Below are positions 7,747 to 16,313 of a stretch of 32,030 nt of DNA, one piece after another. A model generated the notes under the pieces. The model worked only from the letters and a program-made list of their open reading frames with translations. It was not told the origin of the DNA and searched no databases. The stretch is from Paenibacillus sp. (lineage in GTDB: Bacteria; Bacillota; Bacilli; Paenibacillales; Paenibacillaceae), in contig JAIRVF010000002.1 in assembly GCA_031254035.1 (NCBI GenBank), positions 1 to 32,030 of the forward strand, written 5' to 3'. The translations under genes were made by a program, and so were the position numbers. Every line of letters begins with the position of its first letter. Position 1 is the stretch's first letter.

Positions 7747-8188
7747 CGAAAATCTCCTCCCCATTTTCCAATTTTTTGTCGGATTTAACCATATTATAAG
7801 CATGATCGGGAACGCTCTTCAATGGAAGATTTCAAGTTTTTAGCATTTTGAATTGGAAAAGGATAGATTGTTAATGGAATCTCTCTATTTTTACTAGAGG
7901 ATTTTTTGGAATTGGATCGAATAATTGAGACATCGGCAAACATGCTAGATCCGTGTTCGGGGCTGTGTCGGTAAGGGATAATTTGCCGATTATCATCGAT
8001 TCGATCTTTGAGGTTAAGGTGTAATAGGGATGTTGCTGCCCAGTTGGCATACACAATTAATGGAGGCTCTATTTTAAATATTGTTGCTTTCAGAGTAAAA
8101 AGAACTGGATTATTATTGAGTATTACTATAAAATGGAATTACATTATGAAACGCGGTTTCACTATATGAAACACAGGGAAGGGATTAT
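7747..8188. other. Intergenic region between divergent kinase and VOC operon
   Basis: About 440 bases without a convincing gene. A minus-strand frame covering 7794-8054 contains VYANWAATSLLHLNL, faintly like a PAS strand-helix, but it lacks a start with a ribosome binding site and a PAS core. It may be a decayed upstream part of the kinase or chance. Promoters for both flanking genes must lie here; none stands out. Confidence 0.3.
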
Positions 8189-8569
8189 ATGTCTTACAAT
8201 TTCTATGGTCTTGATCACATTCAACTGGCAGCCCCAGAAGGTTGCGAAACAGAGGCTCGGAATTTCTTCAATAACATATTGGGTTGGACGGAGATTTCAA
8301 AACCTGAATTTCTAAAAAAACGCGGTGGCGTTTGGTTCCGATGCGGCAATCATCAAGTACACATCGGAGTACAAAAGGATTTTGTTCCCGCTACAAAAGC
8401 TCACCCAGCATTTCTCGTACAGAACTTAGATGAGTTGCGTGAACATCTGCATAACATTAATATTCAAGTAATTGATGATGAAGCAAGGGCTGATGAAGGA
8501 GTAAGACGATTTTTTTTAAACGATCCCTTTGGAAATCGACTTGAGTTTTTAGAATGGCTTTCATCATAA
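8189..8569 (+). CDS. VOC (glyoxalase/bleomycin-resistance/dioxygenase) superfamily protein
   Basis: A 126-residue single VOC domain: GLDHIQLAAPEGCETEARNFFNNILGW is the N-terminal beta-alpha-beta with the metal-ligand H10-like position, and HPAFLVQNLDELREHL starts the second repeat. RRFFLNDPFGNRLEFLEW is the classic C-terminal signature ending in the metal-binding Glu. Members are metal-dependent lyases, dioxygenases or antibiotic-sequestering proteins; the substrate is not evident. GGGAAGGG lies about seven bases before ATG. First gene of a five-gene operon; the next begins 18 bases downstream. Confidence 0.9.
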   Translation: MSYNFYGLDHIQLAAPEGCETEARNFFNNILGWTEISKPEFLKKRGGVWFRCGNHQVHIGVQKDFVPATKAHPAFLVQNLDELREHLHNINIQVIDDEARADEGVRRFFLNDPFGNRLEFLEWLSS

Positions 8570-8587
8570 AGAAAGAAGGTTGTACAG

Positions 8588-9091
8588 GTGATTACCATAC
8601 ATGAAGCGGCATATACAGATAAATCAGTAATGCGGAATTTGCTTGAGTTGTACAAATACGATTTTAGTGAGTTTGATCCGGAGGATGACCTGAACGATAA
8701 CGGTCTATATGAATATATGTATCTAGATCATTATTGGACGGAGGAAGGAAGGTACCCATTCCTTTTCCGTGTGGACGGGAAATTAGCGGGTTTTGCTTTG
8801 GTCCGGAAGTTACAGGAGGAAAGGGAATCTCTTCTCCCTTTGCATGCGATGGCCGAGTTTTTTATTCTGAGAAAATATCGCCGTTCCGGTGCAGGAAAGC
8901 AGGCGGCATTTGAGCTGTTCGACCTTTTACCGGGAAGATGGAAGGTTGGCGAAATGGAAAGTAATGTACCAGCGCAGAAGTTTTGGCGAAACGTTATTGG
9001 ACATTATACGAACGATCAATACGAGGAAATAAGTGAAAAGGGCTGGGACGGACCGATTCAATGTTTTGAAACTCGCAGTCAGCCTGAATAG
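8588..9091 (+). CDS. GNAT family N-acetyltransferase (paralogue of the 1505-2011 gene)
   Basis: A 167-residue protein from GTG 8588, with AGAAGG upstream. GNAT motif A is FFILRKYRRSGAGKQAAFEL (about residues 97-116); note GAGKQ rather than GxGxxL. Shared landmarks with the gene at 1505 are YKYDFSEF, DHYWTEEGR, WKVGEMESN, FWRNVIGHYTN. The two are clearly one subfamily, separated in this window by about 6.6 kb. The substrate is unknown. The VOC gene is 18 bases upstream and the histidine phosphatase 16 bases downstream. Confidence 0.88.
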   Translation: MITIHEAAYTDKSVMRNLLELYKYDFSEFDPEDDLNDNGLYEYMYLDHYWTEEGRYPFLFRVDGKLAGFALVRKLQEERESLLPLHAMAEFFILRKYRRSGAGKQAAFELFDLLPGRWKVGEMESNVPAQKFWRNVIGHYTNDQYEEISEKGWDGPIQCFETRSQPE

Positions 9092-9107
9092 ATCGGGGGT
9101 GTAGTAG

Positions 9108-9698
9108 ATTCACACGGTTATTTTTATGATTAGACATGCAGATTCGCGATACATACCGAGCGCAGAAATGACAAGGGGATTATCCGAGCAAGGGAAAAAG
9201 GATGCACTTAGAATTAGCGAGATTTTGAGGGCCGAAGAAATCGACTTCTATTTTTCGAGCCCGTATCTAAGAGCCGTTCAAACCGTGGAACCAGCCACCC
9301 GCGAATCTGGGAAAGATATTAGTATCATCGGGGATATAAGGGAAAGAACGCTAGCGGGCGATGAATTCCAGGTACCAGATGGACATTTTTTCAACTGTAA
9401 ACGGCAGCTTTACGATGATTTAAACTTTGCACTGCCAGGCGGGGAATCAAGTTTCGTGGCCCAGCGCAGAGGAGTGGAAGCCGTCTTGGGACTGCTAAAA
9501 ACACATCCTGGAAAGAGAATGGCCGTGAGCACACATGGAGATATCATGACGCTGATCATGAATCATTTTGACCGGAAGTATGATTATGATTTCTGGCGAT
9601 CGTTGTCGATGCCTGACATGTATAAACTCGTATTTGAAGAAAAGCAGCCTAGTAGAAGTTACGAGATGCTGGGCGGTCTGATGAGGGGAAAGGAATGA
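9108..9698 (+). CDS. Histidine phosphatase family protein, apparent ATT start
   Basis: Phosphoglycerate-mutase-like phosphatase of the branch whose catalytic His sits in RHADS (usual family start: a beta strand, then RHG/RHA). Other active-site elements are SSPYLRAVQT with the conserved Arg, GGES, and the second His in STHGD. The conventional ATG at 9126 falls inside the first beta strand and removes it. In frame upstream the sequence reads I-H-T-V-I-F-M-I-R-H, beginning at ATT 9108, and GGGGGTG sits about seven bases before that ATT. Stops close the frame further upstream. I therefore call an ATT start. The stop overlaps the next start as ATGA. The substrate is unknown. Confidence 0.75.
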   Translation: MHTVIFMIRHADSRYIPSAEMTRGLSEQGKKDALRISEILRAEEIDFYFSSPYLRAVQTVEPATRESGKDISIIGDIRERTLAGDEFQVPDGHFFNCKRQLYDDLNFALPGGESSFVAQRRGVEAVLGLLKTHPGKRMAVSTHGDIMTLIMNHFDRKYDYDFWRSLSMPDMYKLVFEEKQPSRSYEMLGGLMRGKE

Positions 9699-10300
9699 TT
9701 GTAATCGGTACCCGAAGCAGTCATGTCTTTATTGATTTATCTTATCTGAAATCAGAGAACACGAAGCAGATGGAAGCATATGCGGCGCTTGTCAACCTGG
9801 GTATTTTTGAAAAGCTGGCTAAGTTCGGCCCTGTACTTGCAGGGACCATTCCGATCGACATCGATATTGGCGGCAGCGATTTGGACATCATTTGCGAGAT
9901 GCGGGAACCGGAAGCCTTTGCGCAAATTTTAACGGCGGAATTTGGATTCCTTGAAGGATTTCGGATCACCCGAAGCTTGACGGATGCCGGCATCGCTCTT
10001 GTTTGCAATTTTGAATTTGGTTCATGGCCTGTTGAAATATTTGCGCAAGGTCGTCCGGTGGTAGAGCAGAACGCATACAAACATATGGTGATCGAACATC
10101 GGATTCTTGAAAAGCTAGGACTGGATTTCCGCGAACAAGTCAGATTGATGAAAAGAGATGGTTTGAAGACGGAACCGGCGTTTGCCCGGCTTCTGCGATT
10201 GGATGGCGACCCATACCAAACGATGCTTGAGATGTATGATTGGAATGATCAGAGGTTGCACCGATTTCTTGAAAGAAAATATACCAGCAAATGGAGGTAA
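9695..10300 (+). CDS. DUF4269 domain protein (nucleotidyltransferase-like)
   Basis: A 201-residue protein of the DUF4269 family. Recognisable blocks are LVNLGIFEKLAKFGPVLAGT, IDIDIGGSDLDIICE, EIFAQGRPVVEQNAYKHM and the C-terminal LLRLDGDPYQTMLEMY. The GTIPIDIDIGGSDLDI segment resembles the Gly-Ser-x-x-Asp-x-Asp metal-binding signature of the nucleotidyltransferase superfamily, so nucleotide transfer is plausible but unproven. The ATG overlaps the phosphatase stop (ATGA), indicating translational coupling. Its TAA touches the fucosidase start region. Confidence 0.85.
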   Translation: MIVIGTRSSHVFIDLSYLKSENTKQMEAYAALVNLGIFEKLAKFGPVLAGTIPIDIDIGGSDLDIICEMREPEAFAQILTAEFGFLEGFRITRSLTDAGIALVCNFEFGSWPVEIFAQGRPVVEQNAYKHMVIEHRILEKLGLDFREQVRLMKRDGLKTEPAFARLLRLDGDPYQTMLEMYDWNDQRLHRFLERKYTSKWR

Positions 10301-10308
10301 TGATCAAC

Positions 10309-11592
10309 ATGAATCCGCGTTTTGAAAGAACGCTGCCGCTGATGAACGACCGCTTTGGCCTGTTTATCCACTGGGGACTTTATGCCATTCCTGCAAGAGG
10401 GGAATGGGTGCGAAGCCAAGAGCGGATCACCAATGAACAATACCAAACCTACTTTGAAGAGTTTAATCCGGTACTATACGATCCACGCAGTTGGGCTAAG
10501 GCCGCAAAAGCTGCCGGACAACGCTATGCGGTGCTGACAACCAAACATCACGACGGCTTTTGCCTGTTCGACAGCCAGCTGACAGACTACAAGGCGACCA
10601 ATACGCCGGCGGGGCGCGACCTGATCCGCGAATACGTGGATGCTTTCCGCGAAGAGGGGCTTAAAGTCGGCTTTTATTATTCCTTGATTGATTGGTATCA
10701 TGACGATTATCCGGCATATGGCGATCGCCAGCATCCAATGCGTGATAGCGAAGCTTTTAAGGACAAAAAAATCGATTTTGACTGTTATCTTGATTACATG
10801 CACGGACAGGTGAGGGAGCTTCTGACCAATTACGGCAAAATCGATATTATGTGGTTCGACTTTTCCTATGACGACATGACGGGGGAAAAATGGCGGGCTA
10901 CCGAACTGATCCAAATGATTCGCTCCCTGCAGCCGGATATTGTCATCGACAACCGTCTCGGCGGCAATATTATGGCGGAGGAGCCAGAAGTTTACGCGGG
11001 GGATTTCTTCTCGCCGGAGCAGATCATTCCACCTGAAGGTATCGTCAATTCAGCCGGAGAGGCGATTCCTTGGGAAGCGTGCATCACACTAAATGATCAC
11101 TGGGGATACCATAGTACTGACCGAAATTACAAATCGCCGCGCCAGGTTATCCGTGCGCTTGTGGAATGCGTCAGCAAAAACGGCAACCTGCTCTTGAATG
11201 TCGGTCCGGATGCCAAAGGCGAGATTCCGGTACGATCGCTTGAAATTCTGGAGGCTGTTGGCAAGTGGCTGTACCGCAATGGCGACAGTATTTATGGCTG
11301 CGGCATCGCGGATCTGCCTAAACCGGAATGGGGCCGTTATACCCAGCATGGCAACAAGCTGTATGCTCATGTATTCGACCGGGGGATTGGTCCGATTTAC
11401 TTCCAGGGCTTGAAAGGTAAAATCAAAAAAGCCCGCCTACTTGCGGACGGCAGTGAGCTGCATGTACAAACGCCATGGATGGCGGATCACTATTCAGATA
11501 CGGAGAGCGGAGCCTTTATTCATATTGATGGTGGGGATTTGCCCGATGAACTGGATACGGTCATTGAACTGGAACTGATAGAGGAAATTTAA
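10309..11592 (+). CDS. Alpha-L-fucosidase, GH29 family
   Basis: About 428 residues, normal for a GH29 catalytic domain with a short C-terminal beta domain. Landmarks: RFGLFIHWGLYAIPARGEWV; AKAAGQRYAVLTTKHHDGF with the paired His; MWFDFSYD, with D184 as predicted nucleophile; ENRL-like DNRLGG; and NLLLNVGPDAKGEIP. It hydrolyses terminal alpha-L-fucose from glycans by a retaining mechanism. There is no signal peptide, so it acts on imported oligosaccharides. The first in-frame ATG is 10291, inside the preceding gene; GGAGGT at 10293-10298 best serves ATG 10309 (ATG 10300, overlapping TAATG, is the alternative). Being last in an operon of unrelated small enzymes is unusual, since no sugar transporter is adjacent. 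Confidence 0.92.
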   Translation: MNPRFERTLPLMNDRFGLFIHWGLYAIPARGEWVRSQERITNEQYQTYFEEFNPVLYDPRSWAKAAKAAGQRYAVLTTKHHDGFCLFDSQLTDYKATNTPAGRDLIREYVDAFREEGLKVGFYYSLIDWYHDDYPAYGDRQHPMRDSEAFKDKKIDFDCYLDYMHGQVRELLTNYGKIDIMWFDFSYDDMTGEKWRATELIQMIRSLQPDIVIDNRLGGNIMAEEPEVYAGDFFSPEQIIPPEGIVNSAGEAIPWEACITLNDHWGYHSTDRNYKSPRQVIRALVECVSKNGNLLLNVGPDAKGEIPVRSLEILEAVGKWLYRNGDSIYGCGIADLPKPEWGRYTQHGNKLYAHVFDRGIGPIYFQGLKGKIKKARLLADGSELHVQTPWMADHYSDTESGAFIHIDGGDLPDELDTVIELELIEEI

Positions 11593-11633
11593 AACGGATT
11601 TGGATGCGATTTCATTCATTACTTAAGCTTAAG

Positions 11634-11670
11634 GCGCTGCCGGCGTGTGATTCTGCCAGCAGCGCTTTTT
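11634..11670 (+). terminator. Intrinsic terminator after the fucosidase operon
   Basis: GCGCTGCCGGC pairs with GCCAGCAGCGC (one mismatch) around a 10-base loop, followed at once by TTTTT. Confidence 0.88.
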
Positions 11671-11715
11671 CATTATATATTAAAATTGATTCGAAAAATT
11701 TTAATTTTATGAATC

Positions 11716-11740
11716 GAAACGATTGGTTGATCGGGTCTAA
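11716..11740 (+). promoter_or_regulatory. Possible ECF-type promoter upstream of the sigma factor
   Basis: GAAAC (11716-11720) and GTCTAA (11735-11740) resemble the AAC and CGTC elements of ECF promoters, which would make the operon autoregulated. The gap is two or three bases shorter than the usual 16-17, so the call is tentative. Confidence 0.3.
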
Positions 11741-11767
11741 TATTTGAAAGGAGGGGTTTCCATTATT

Positions 11768-12322
11768 ATGAATCAAGTTTCGCTTATTGAACAAGCGAAA
11801 AATGGCGATGAGGAAGCCTTTTATCATCTAATTAACCAAAAAAAGACAGAGCTTTACCGTATGGCATATGTATATGTTCAAAATGAAAATGATGCCGTTG
11901 AAATCTACCAGCAAACGATAATTCGTGCATTTGAAGGGCTACCAAAGCTTAATGATCCAAAATATTTTTCTACGTGGATTACACGTATTTTAATTAACTG
12001 TAGTAAAACATACTTATCAAAACGAAAAAATATCGAACTTGTCGAACCAGCAAACATTGAAAATTTAAGAACAATGTCCCATGCCAATATAGAAGAGCAT
12101 CTTGATTTGTGGAAAGCACTCCAGCAGCTTGATGAAAAATATAAAACCGTACTGTTATTGCGTTTTTATCAGGATTATTCCGTCAATCAAATCGCTGACA
12201 TATTACAATGTCCTGAAGGAACAGTGAAAACGCATATTCGAAGAGGCTTGCAAATTATACGAAAACAGTTAAAGGGGGCGTATATCGATGAATGGGTTCA
12301 ATCCGTTGAAAGAAATGATTAA
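11768..12322 (+). CDS. ECF RNA polymerase sigma factor (sigma-70 family)
   Basis: 184 residues from ATG 11768, with AAAGGAGGGG upstream. Region 2 (about residues 10-80) contains YRMAYVYVQNENDAVEIYQQ and the -10 recognition helix TWITRILINC. Region 4 (about 115-170) contains LLLRFYQDYSVNQIADIL and EGTVKTHIRRGLQIIRKQL, the -35-binding HTH. There is no region 1 or 3, as expected of extracytoplasmic-function factors. ECF factors are usually held by a cognate anti-sigma encoded next door. Here the downstream overlapping gene is an ABC ATPase instead, although its first 25 residues look like an anti-sigma N-terminus. The DNA is notably AT-rich compared with the fucosidase operon upstream, which suggests transfer. 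Confidence 0.92.
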   Translation: MNQVSLIEQAKNGDEEAFYHLINQKKTELYRMAYVYVQNENDAVEIYQQTIIRAFEGLPKLNDPKYFSTWITRILINCSKTYLSKRKNIELVEPANIENLRTMSHANIEEHLDLWKALQQLDEKYKTVLLLRFYQDYSVNQIADILQCPEGTVKTHIRRGLQIIRKQLKGAYIDEWVQSVERND

Positions 12323-13103
12323 TGCACTTCCAGTTCCAGAAGGGCGATTAACCGAAGTATTGCGCATTGAAGGGATGTCTAAGATCTTTAAACAGAAAGA
12401 ACATCATGTGACAGCGCTAAAAAATATCCACTGCACCATTTATGAAGGAGAAATGGTTGCCATAATGGGTACGAGTGGCTCTGGAAAAAGCACATTACTT
12501 AATATGATTAGCGCAATTGATGAACCCACCGAAGGTGCATTTTTTTTATTTGGTGAGCAGGCGAATAACGTGTATAAAGAACCGAATGCCTCGAATTTCA
12601 GGAAGGAAAATATCGGCTTTATTTTTCAATCATTCCATCTACTAAAAGATTTGTCGGTTGAAGACAACATTGCTTTGCCACTCATTTTAAATGATATGCC
12701 AAGTAAGGAAATTAAACTGCATGTACAGACAGTCATGGAGAAATTACAAATCTCAGCTTGGCGCAAGCACCTTCCGCATGAATTATCTGGTGGACAAAAA
12801 CAGCGTGTTGCCATTGCTCGTGCCATTATTACGAATCCCCCGATTTTACTGGCAGACGAGCCGACAGGAGCACTAGATGTCAATACAACCGATGATATTT
12901 TACAACTTCTTGTACAGCTGCAAAAAGACATGAACCAAACCATTTTAATTGTCACACATGATCCATATGTTGCAACTTTCGCAAACAGAGTTCTCTTTTT
13001 CCATGATGGTACTATTGTTGATTCCTATCAAAATATTAAAGCACCCAATGATCTAGATCATATTTTAGCAAAGTTCAAATCGGGTGCGCGAGGTGAACGC
13101 TAA
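12288..13103 (+). CDS. ABC transporter ATP-binding protein (MacB/LolD-like) with odd N-terminal leader
   Basis: 271 residues. Walker A GTSGSGKST (61-69), Q-loop FIFQSFHLL, signature LSGGQKQRVAIARA, Walker B LLADEPTGALD and H-loop VTHD are all intact, so it should hydrolyse ATP. It is of the type that pairs with FtsX-like permeases. AAAGGGGG lies eight bases before ATG 12288, inside the sigma gene (35-base overlap), so that start is the used one. The ABC fold begins only around residue 25. The leader MNGFNPLKEMINALPVPEGR resembles the opening of Bacillales anti-sigma proteins, as though an anti-sigma gene had been deleted into the transporter gene. The stop overlaps the permease start as TAATG. 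Confidence 0.92.
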   Translation: MNGFNPLKEMINALPVPEGRLTEVLRIEGMSKIFKQKEHHVTALKNIHCTIYEGEMVAIMGTSGSGKSTLLNMISAIDEPTEGAFFLFGEQANNVYKEPNASNFRKENIGFIFQSFHLLKDLSVEDNIALPLILNDMPSKEIKLHVQTVMEKLQISAWRKHLPHELSGGQKQRVAIARAIITNPPILLADEPTGALDVNTTDDILQLLVQLQKDMNQTILIVTHDPYVATFANRVLFFHDGTIVDSYQNIKAPNDLDHILAKFKSGARGER

Positions 13104-15559
13104 TGTTTACAATGCGCAGCATTGCCATGAAACTTTTTCGCGCAGCTTGGGCGCATGTTTCCACGAGTATAAGCATTATCGCGATTTCCATTTGTTTAGT
13201 CATGACAATGAGCCTTTATATTTGGAATGCAAATGCACAAATGAAAGAGGAAATTCATGCTCAGTTTGGATATGTAGATGTAACGGTTGGTTACAATACT
13301 GAACAGGAAAAAACACTCTCTACAAGTCTCCTTAGGCAAATCAGATCATTGAAAGGAATCGATACGGTTTCACCCATTTCATTGAAACATACAACAGTAG
13401 ATCATATGACAGGCGTCTATACGCTCGGTGTTGAAAATGATGACCTTGTAAAAAGCCGATATCATTTTTCCACCGATTTAAAGTTGAATGAAATGATTAT
13501 ATCTGAAGGATTGGCGAAGGCTTTAAAGAAAGAGATCGGAGATCGAGTTCTCGTTCAAAATGAAGCTTTTGTCATTAAGGAAATAGTACCGACCATGAAG
13601 GCTGCTGAATCAACGAGTTTCGTCCTTTTACCAAATTCGATTGTGAAACAGTGGATGCCATTGGCAAACAATGAAACACAGGGTTTATTCGCTTTAATAG
13701 CCGCTGATAATCCTTCAACTATGGGTATGAAACTTAAACAACTGGACAACTCATTGCGGGTTGAACTTACAAACGATAATGACTTTGTAAAACGAAACTT
13801 GCAGTCTTTAATGATTTTTATCATTGTTTTATCGGTCTTTATTTTAATCATTACAGGCATGTTATTACTTTCAACCTTCCAATTGCTATTCTACAAATTA
13901 AAGGAACAACTAATGGTTTTGAGATCCTTGGGTGCTTCTGCCAGACAAATAGGACGTATGATAAACACTCAGCTGTCTGCCATCATTTTATTGGGGGTCA
14001 TATTCGGGACTACCGGTGGCGTGCTTATCATTAAAATTTGGCTGCCGCAGCTGGTATCCTTATTATCATTACCTGTTGCAAAAAATGATTTTCCAGCAGT
14101 TTTCGTGTTTGCTATTGCCATCGCCAGTTTTTGTTTTCTTCAACTCTTTACCAAACGTCAGGTTAAAAAGGCGATGCAGTTGTTGCCATTACAAATTGCG
14201 AGTGACAATGAAGATGTTCTGCTGAAATGGACGGTTTGGAAAAAGATTTTTGTTAGTATGATGACGCTCATTTCTATTTTATGTTTACTCGCAGGGCAAT
14301 CGGCGGAAAATGCAAATGGTAAAGGGGCGTTACTCATCATCGTCGGGTCACTGCTTTTATGTGGAGTGGTTCTTCTTATCATTCCGTTTATTTTTAAAGC
14401 ACTATTAAATATCACATTACAGCCCGTACGTTCTTTGTTTGGAAAAGAGGTCTATATGGCCTTCAAGCAATTGTTGCCGCAAATCAAAAGGAATTCAACC
14501 GTTGTTCTCAGTTTAATCGGCTTGATGGTCATTTTAATATTTGGCAGCTCCTTATTAAAAACGATTCAATCTAACGAGCAAACCTATATTAACGAAAGAT
14601 ATAAAACATCTATCATATTAACGAATCAAATGATTGACAGTTCTATTACACCTTCTATTGTAGAAAAAATAGAAAATCTGCCTTCCATAACATATGCATA
14701 TGCTAAAAGTTATCTTAATGGGATGCAATTTAAGCATGAAGGTAACCTCATTTACGGTGATTATGCATCCATTGATGTTGCCGAATTTACCAAGATAGGC
14801 CTAATCGAACCAGTTGACGGTGATTTGACAAATGGTGTCATTATTACCAAGGAATTCGCTAAGAAAAATCATCTATCTTTGGGAGATTCGCTACTAGGGA
14901 TACATGATACATCATCACTAGAGCCATCATCGGTAGGCACATATCAAGTATTAGCGATTATCCCAGAACCACTGAATTTGGCCGATGTGTATATCGATTG
15001 GTCATCGACGATTGCGAGGCAGGCACCTCCGATGATTGGCGAGATCATGGTAGAAACGACAGATACACCACAGGCAATAGGACAATTACAAGATTTTTTA
15101 CAACAGTATTCTACTTTCCGGTTAAGCGATAAAGAGACGATAATGAACCAGGCTAATGAAGTGTTTTATCAGCGCTGGAGTCTTTTTGTAGTGGTATTTA
15201 TCGTATTAATTGCGGCAACTAGCCTGGGTGTGATACAAACCTTGCTCCATACGATTTATGTGAAGCGTAATGACTATGCGATCCAACGGCTCATTGGACT
15301 TTCACCGAATAGTTTGATGAAACTCATCCTTACACAAGTATTCTCCTTTGTACTGTATGGTTTAACGACAGGTACAATCCTAGGACTGCTGTTAACACGT
15401 ATGTTAGTATTTATTGATTCTGAAGCTGAATTCGTGTTTGATTTTTCTACACTTCTAACCGTCAGCCTTTTCTTACTCATCTCGACACTTTGTGTTTTTA
15501 CAGCCCAAGGCTACTGGATTAGCCGAAGTAAAATGTCGGTTGAAATGAAAAATATATAG
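13103..15559 (+). CDS. FtsX-like ABC transporter permease
   Basis: An 818-residue membrane protein coupled to the ATPase by TAATG. One membrane segment lies near residues 17-40, then an extracytoplasmic domain (about 40-230), then three segments (about 230-350) of the FtsX type. A further cluster follows (about 385-490), a second extracytoplasmic domain (about 490-690), and three final segments (about 695-810). Duplicated FtsX units with two outer domains occur in LolC/E-like and antimicrobial-peptide or lipid-handling transporters. Together with the ECF sigma factor, a role in envelope stress or removal of a membrane-active compound is likely, but this is inference. The C-terminus ends 17 bases before the junction with the truncated HAD gene. 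Confidence 0.9.
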   Translation: MFTMRSIAMKLFRAAWAHVSTSISIIAISICLVMTMSLYIWNANAQMKEEIHAQFGYVDVTVGYNTEQEKTLSTSLLRQIRSLKGIDTVSPISLKHTTVDHMTGVYTLGVENDDLVKSRYHFSTDLKLNEMIISEGLAKALKKEIGDRVLVQNEAFVIKEIVPTMKAAESTSFVLLPNSIVKQWMPLANNETQGLFALIAADNPSTMGMKLKQLDNSLRVELTNDNDFVKRNLQSLMIFIIVLSVFILIITGMLLLSTFQLLFYKLKEQLMVLRSLGASARQIGRMINTQLSAIILLGVIFGTTGGVLIIKIWLPQLVSLLSLPVAKNDFPAVFVFAIAIASFCFLQLFTKRQVKKAMQLLPLQIASDNEDVLLKWTVWKKIFVSMMTLISILCLLAGQSAENANGKGALLIIVGSLLLCGVVLLIIPFIFKALLNITLQPVRSLFGKEVYMAFKQLLPQIKRNSTVVLSLIGLMVILIFGSSLLKTIQSNEQTYINERYKTSIILTNQMIDSSITPSIVEKIENLPSITYAYAKSYLNGMQFKHEGNLIYGDYASIDVAEFTKIGLIEPVDGDLTNGVIITKEFAKKNHLSLGDSLLGIHDTSSLEPSSVGTYQVLAIIPEPLNLADVYIDWSSTIARQAPPMIGEIMVETTDTPQAIGQLQDFLQQYSTFRLSDKETIMNQANEVFYQRWSLFVVVFIVLIAATSLGVIQTLLHTIYVKRNDYAIQRLIGLSPNSLMKLILTQVFSFVLYGLTTGTILGLLLTRMLVFIDSEAEFVFDFSTLLTVSLFLLISTLCVFTAQGYWISRSKMSVEMKNI

Positions 15560-15576
15560 AGAATCATATAAAATGA

Positions 15577-16185
15577 GATCCGAAGGTGGGGATCACCAAG
15601 TCTGTGCAATATGCGTTGACCCATTGGGGAATGGAGGTAGATGACCCGGATACGCTTATTCCGTATATCGGTCCGCCGCTGGCAAACTCTTTTCGAGAAA
15701 TCCACTCGTTATCGGAGCCGGATTCGGTGCTGGCGGTCGAAAAATACCGCGAATATTTTAAGGATCGAGGCATCTATGAAAATGAACTGTACGATGGCAT
15801 CATAGACTTGCTTGAAGCGTTAACAAAACAAGGTCGGAGGTTAATCGTAGCCACTTCGAGACCTACCGTATTTGCGGCGGAGGTGTTGAAGTATTTTGGC
15901 ATCGAGTCTTATTTCGAATATGTCTGCGGGAGCCATTTGGATGGAACATTGTCCGATAAATCGGAGATTATCGCCGCGGTGATCGATAAGTTTAGCCTAA
16001 ATAAGGATGAGGCGGTCATGATCGGGGATCGCAAGTATGACATCATCGGGGCGCATAAAAATGGCATCGCTTCGATAGCCGTAGGCTACGGATACGGGAG
16101 GGAGGAAGAGCTGACGGCGATTCAGCCAACGCATCATGTGCACACCGTGAAGGAGCTGCAGTCATTTTTTGAAGCGGATCGGTAG
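15577..16185 (+). pseudogene. HAD-family phosphatase (phosphoglycolate-phosphatase-like), N-terminus lost
   Basis: The frame reads DPKVGITKSVQYAL from 15577, which corresponds to the point just after the DxDGTLTDPK nucleophile motif in full-length homologues. Immediately before it (15574-15576) is a TGA and then non-homologous DNA of the ABC module. The cap domain and motifs II (ATS), III (SDKSEII Lys) and IV (GDRKYDIIGA) are intact to a normal C-terminus. Motif I, carrying the catalytic Asp, is missing, so the protein cannot be a phosphatase even if translated from GTG 15586, which has no ribosome binding site. The intact reading frame implies that the truncation is recent. Confidence 0.85.
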
Positions 16186-16239
16186 TGGATCTTTCTGCTC
16201 CTAGTCTAGGGTGTGGGAGAATAGGTAAGGTATTTACTT

Positions 16240-16275
16240 AAGCAAAACAAAATGCGGAAGGCATAGCCTTCCGCA
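16240..16275 (-). terminator. Intrinsic terminator of the MFS gene
   Basis: TGCGGAAGGC (16253-16262) and GCCTTCCGCA (16266-16275) form a perfect 10-bp stem with a 3-base loop. On the minus strand it is followed by TTTTGTTTTG. Confidence 0.85.
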
Positions 16276-16313
16276 GGATAGGAATGTATTTTAACGAGAG
16301 AGTTCGAAAAATG

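Noticed and set aside
7794..8054. Minus-strand ORF upstream of the histidine kinase with a faint PAS-like start
   Set aside because: No start with a ribosome binding site, Ser/Lys-rich composition and no PAS core. Kept only as a note in the intergenic entry.
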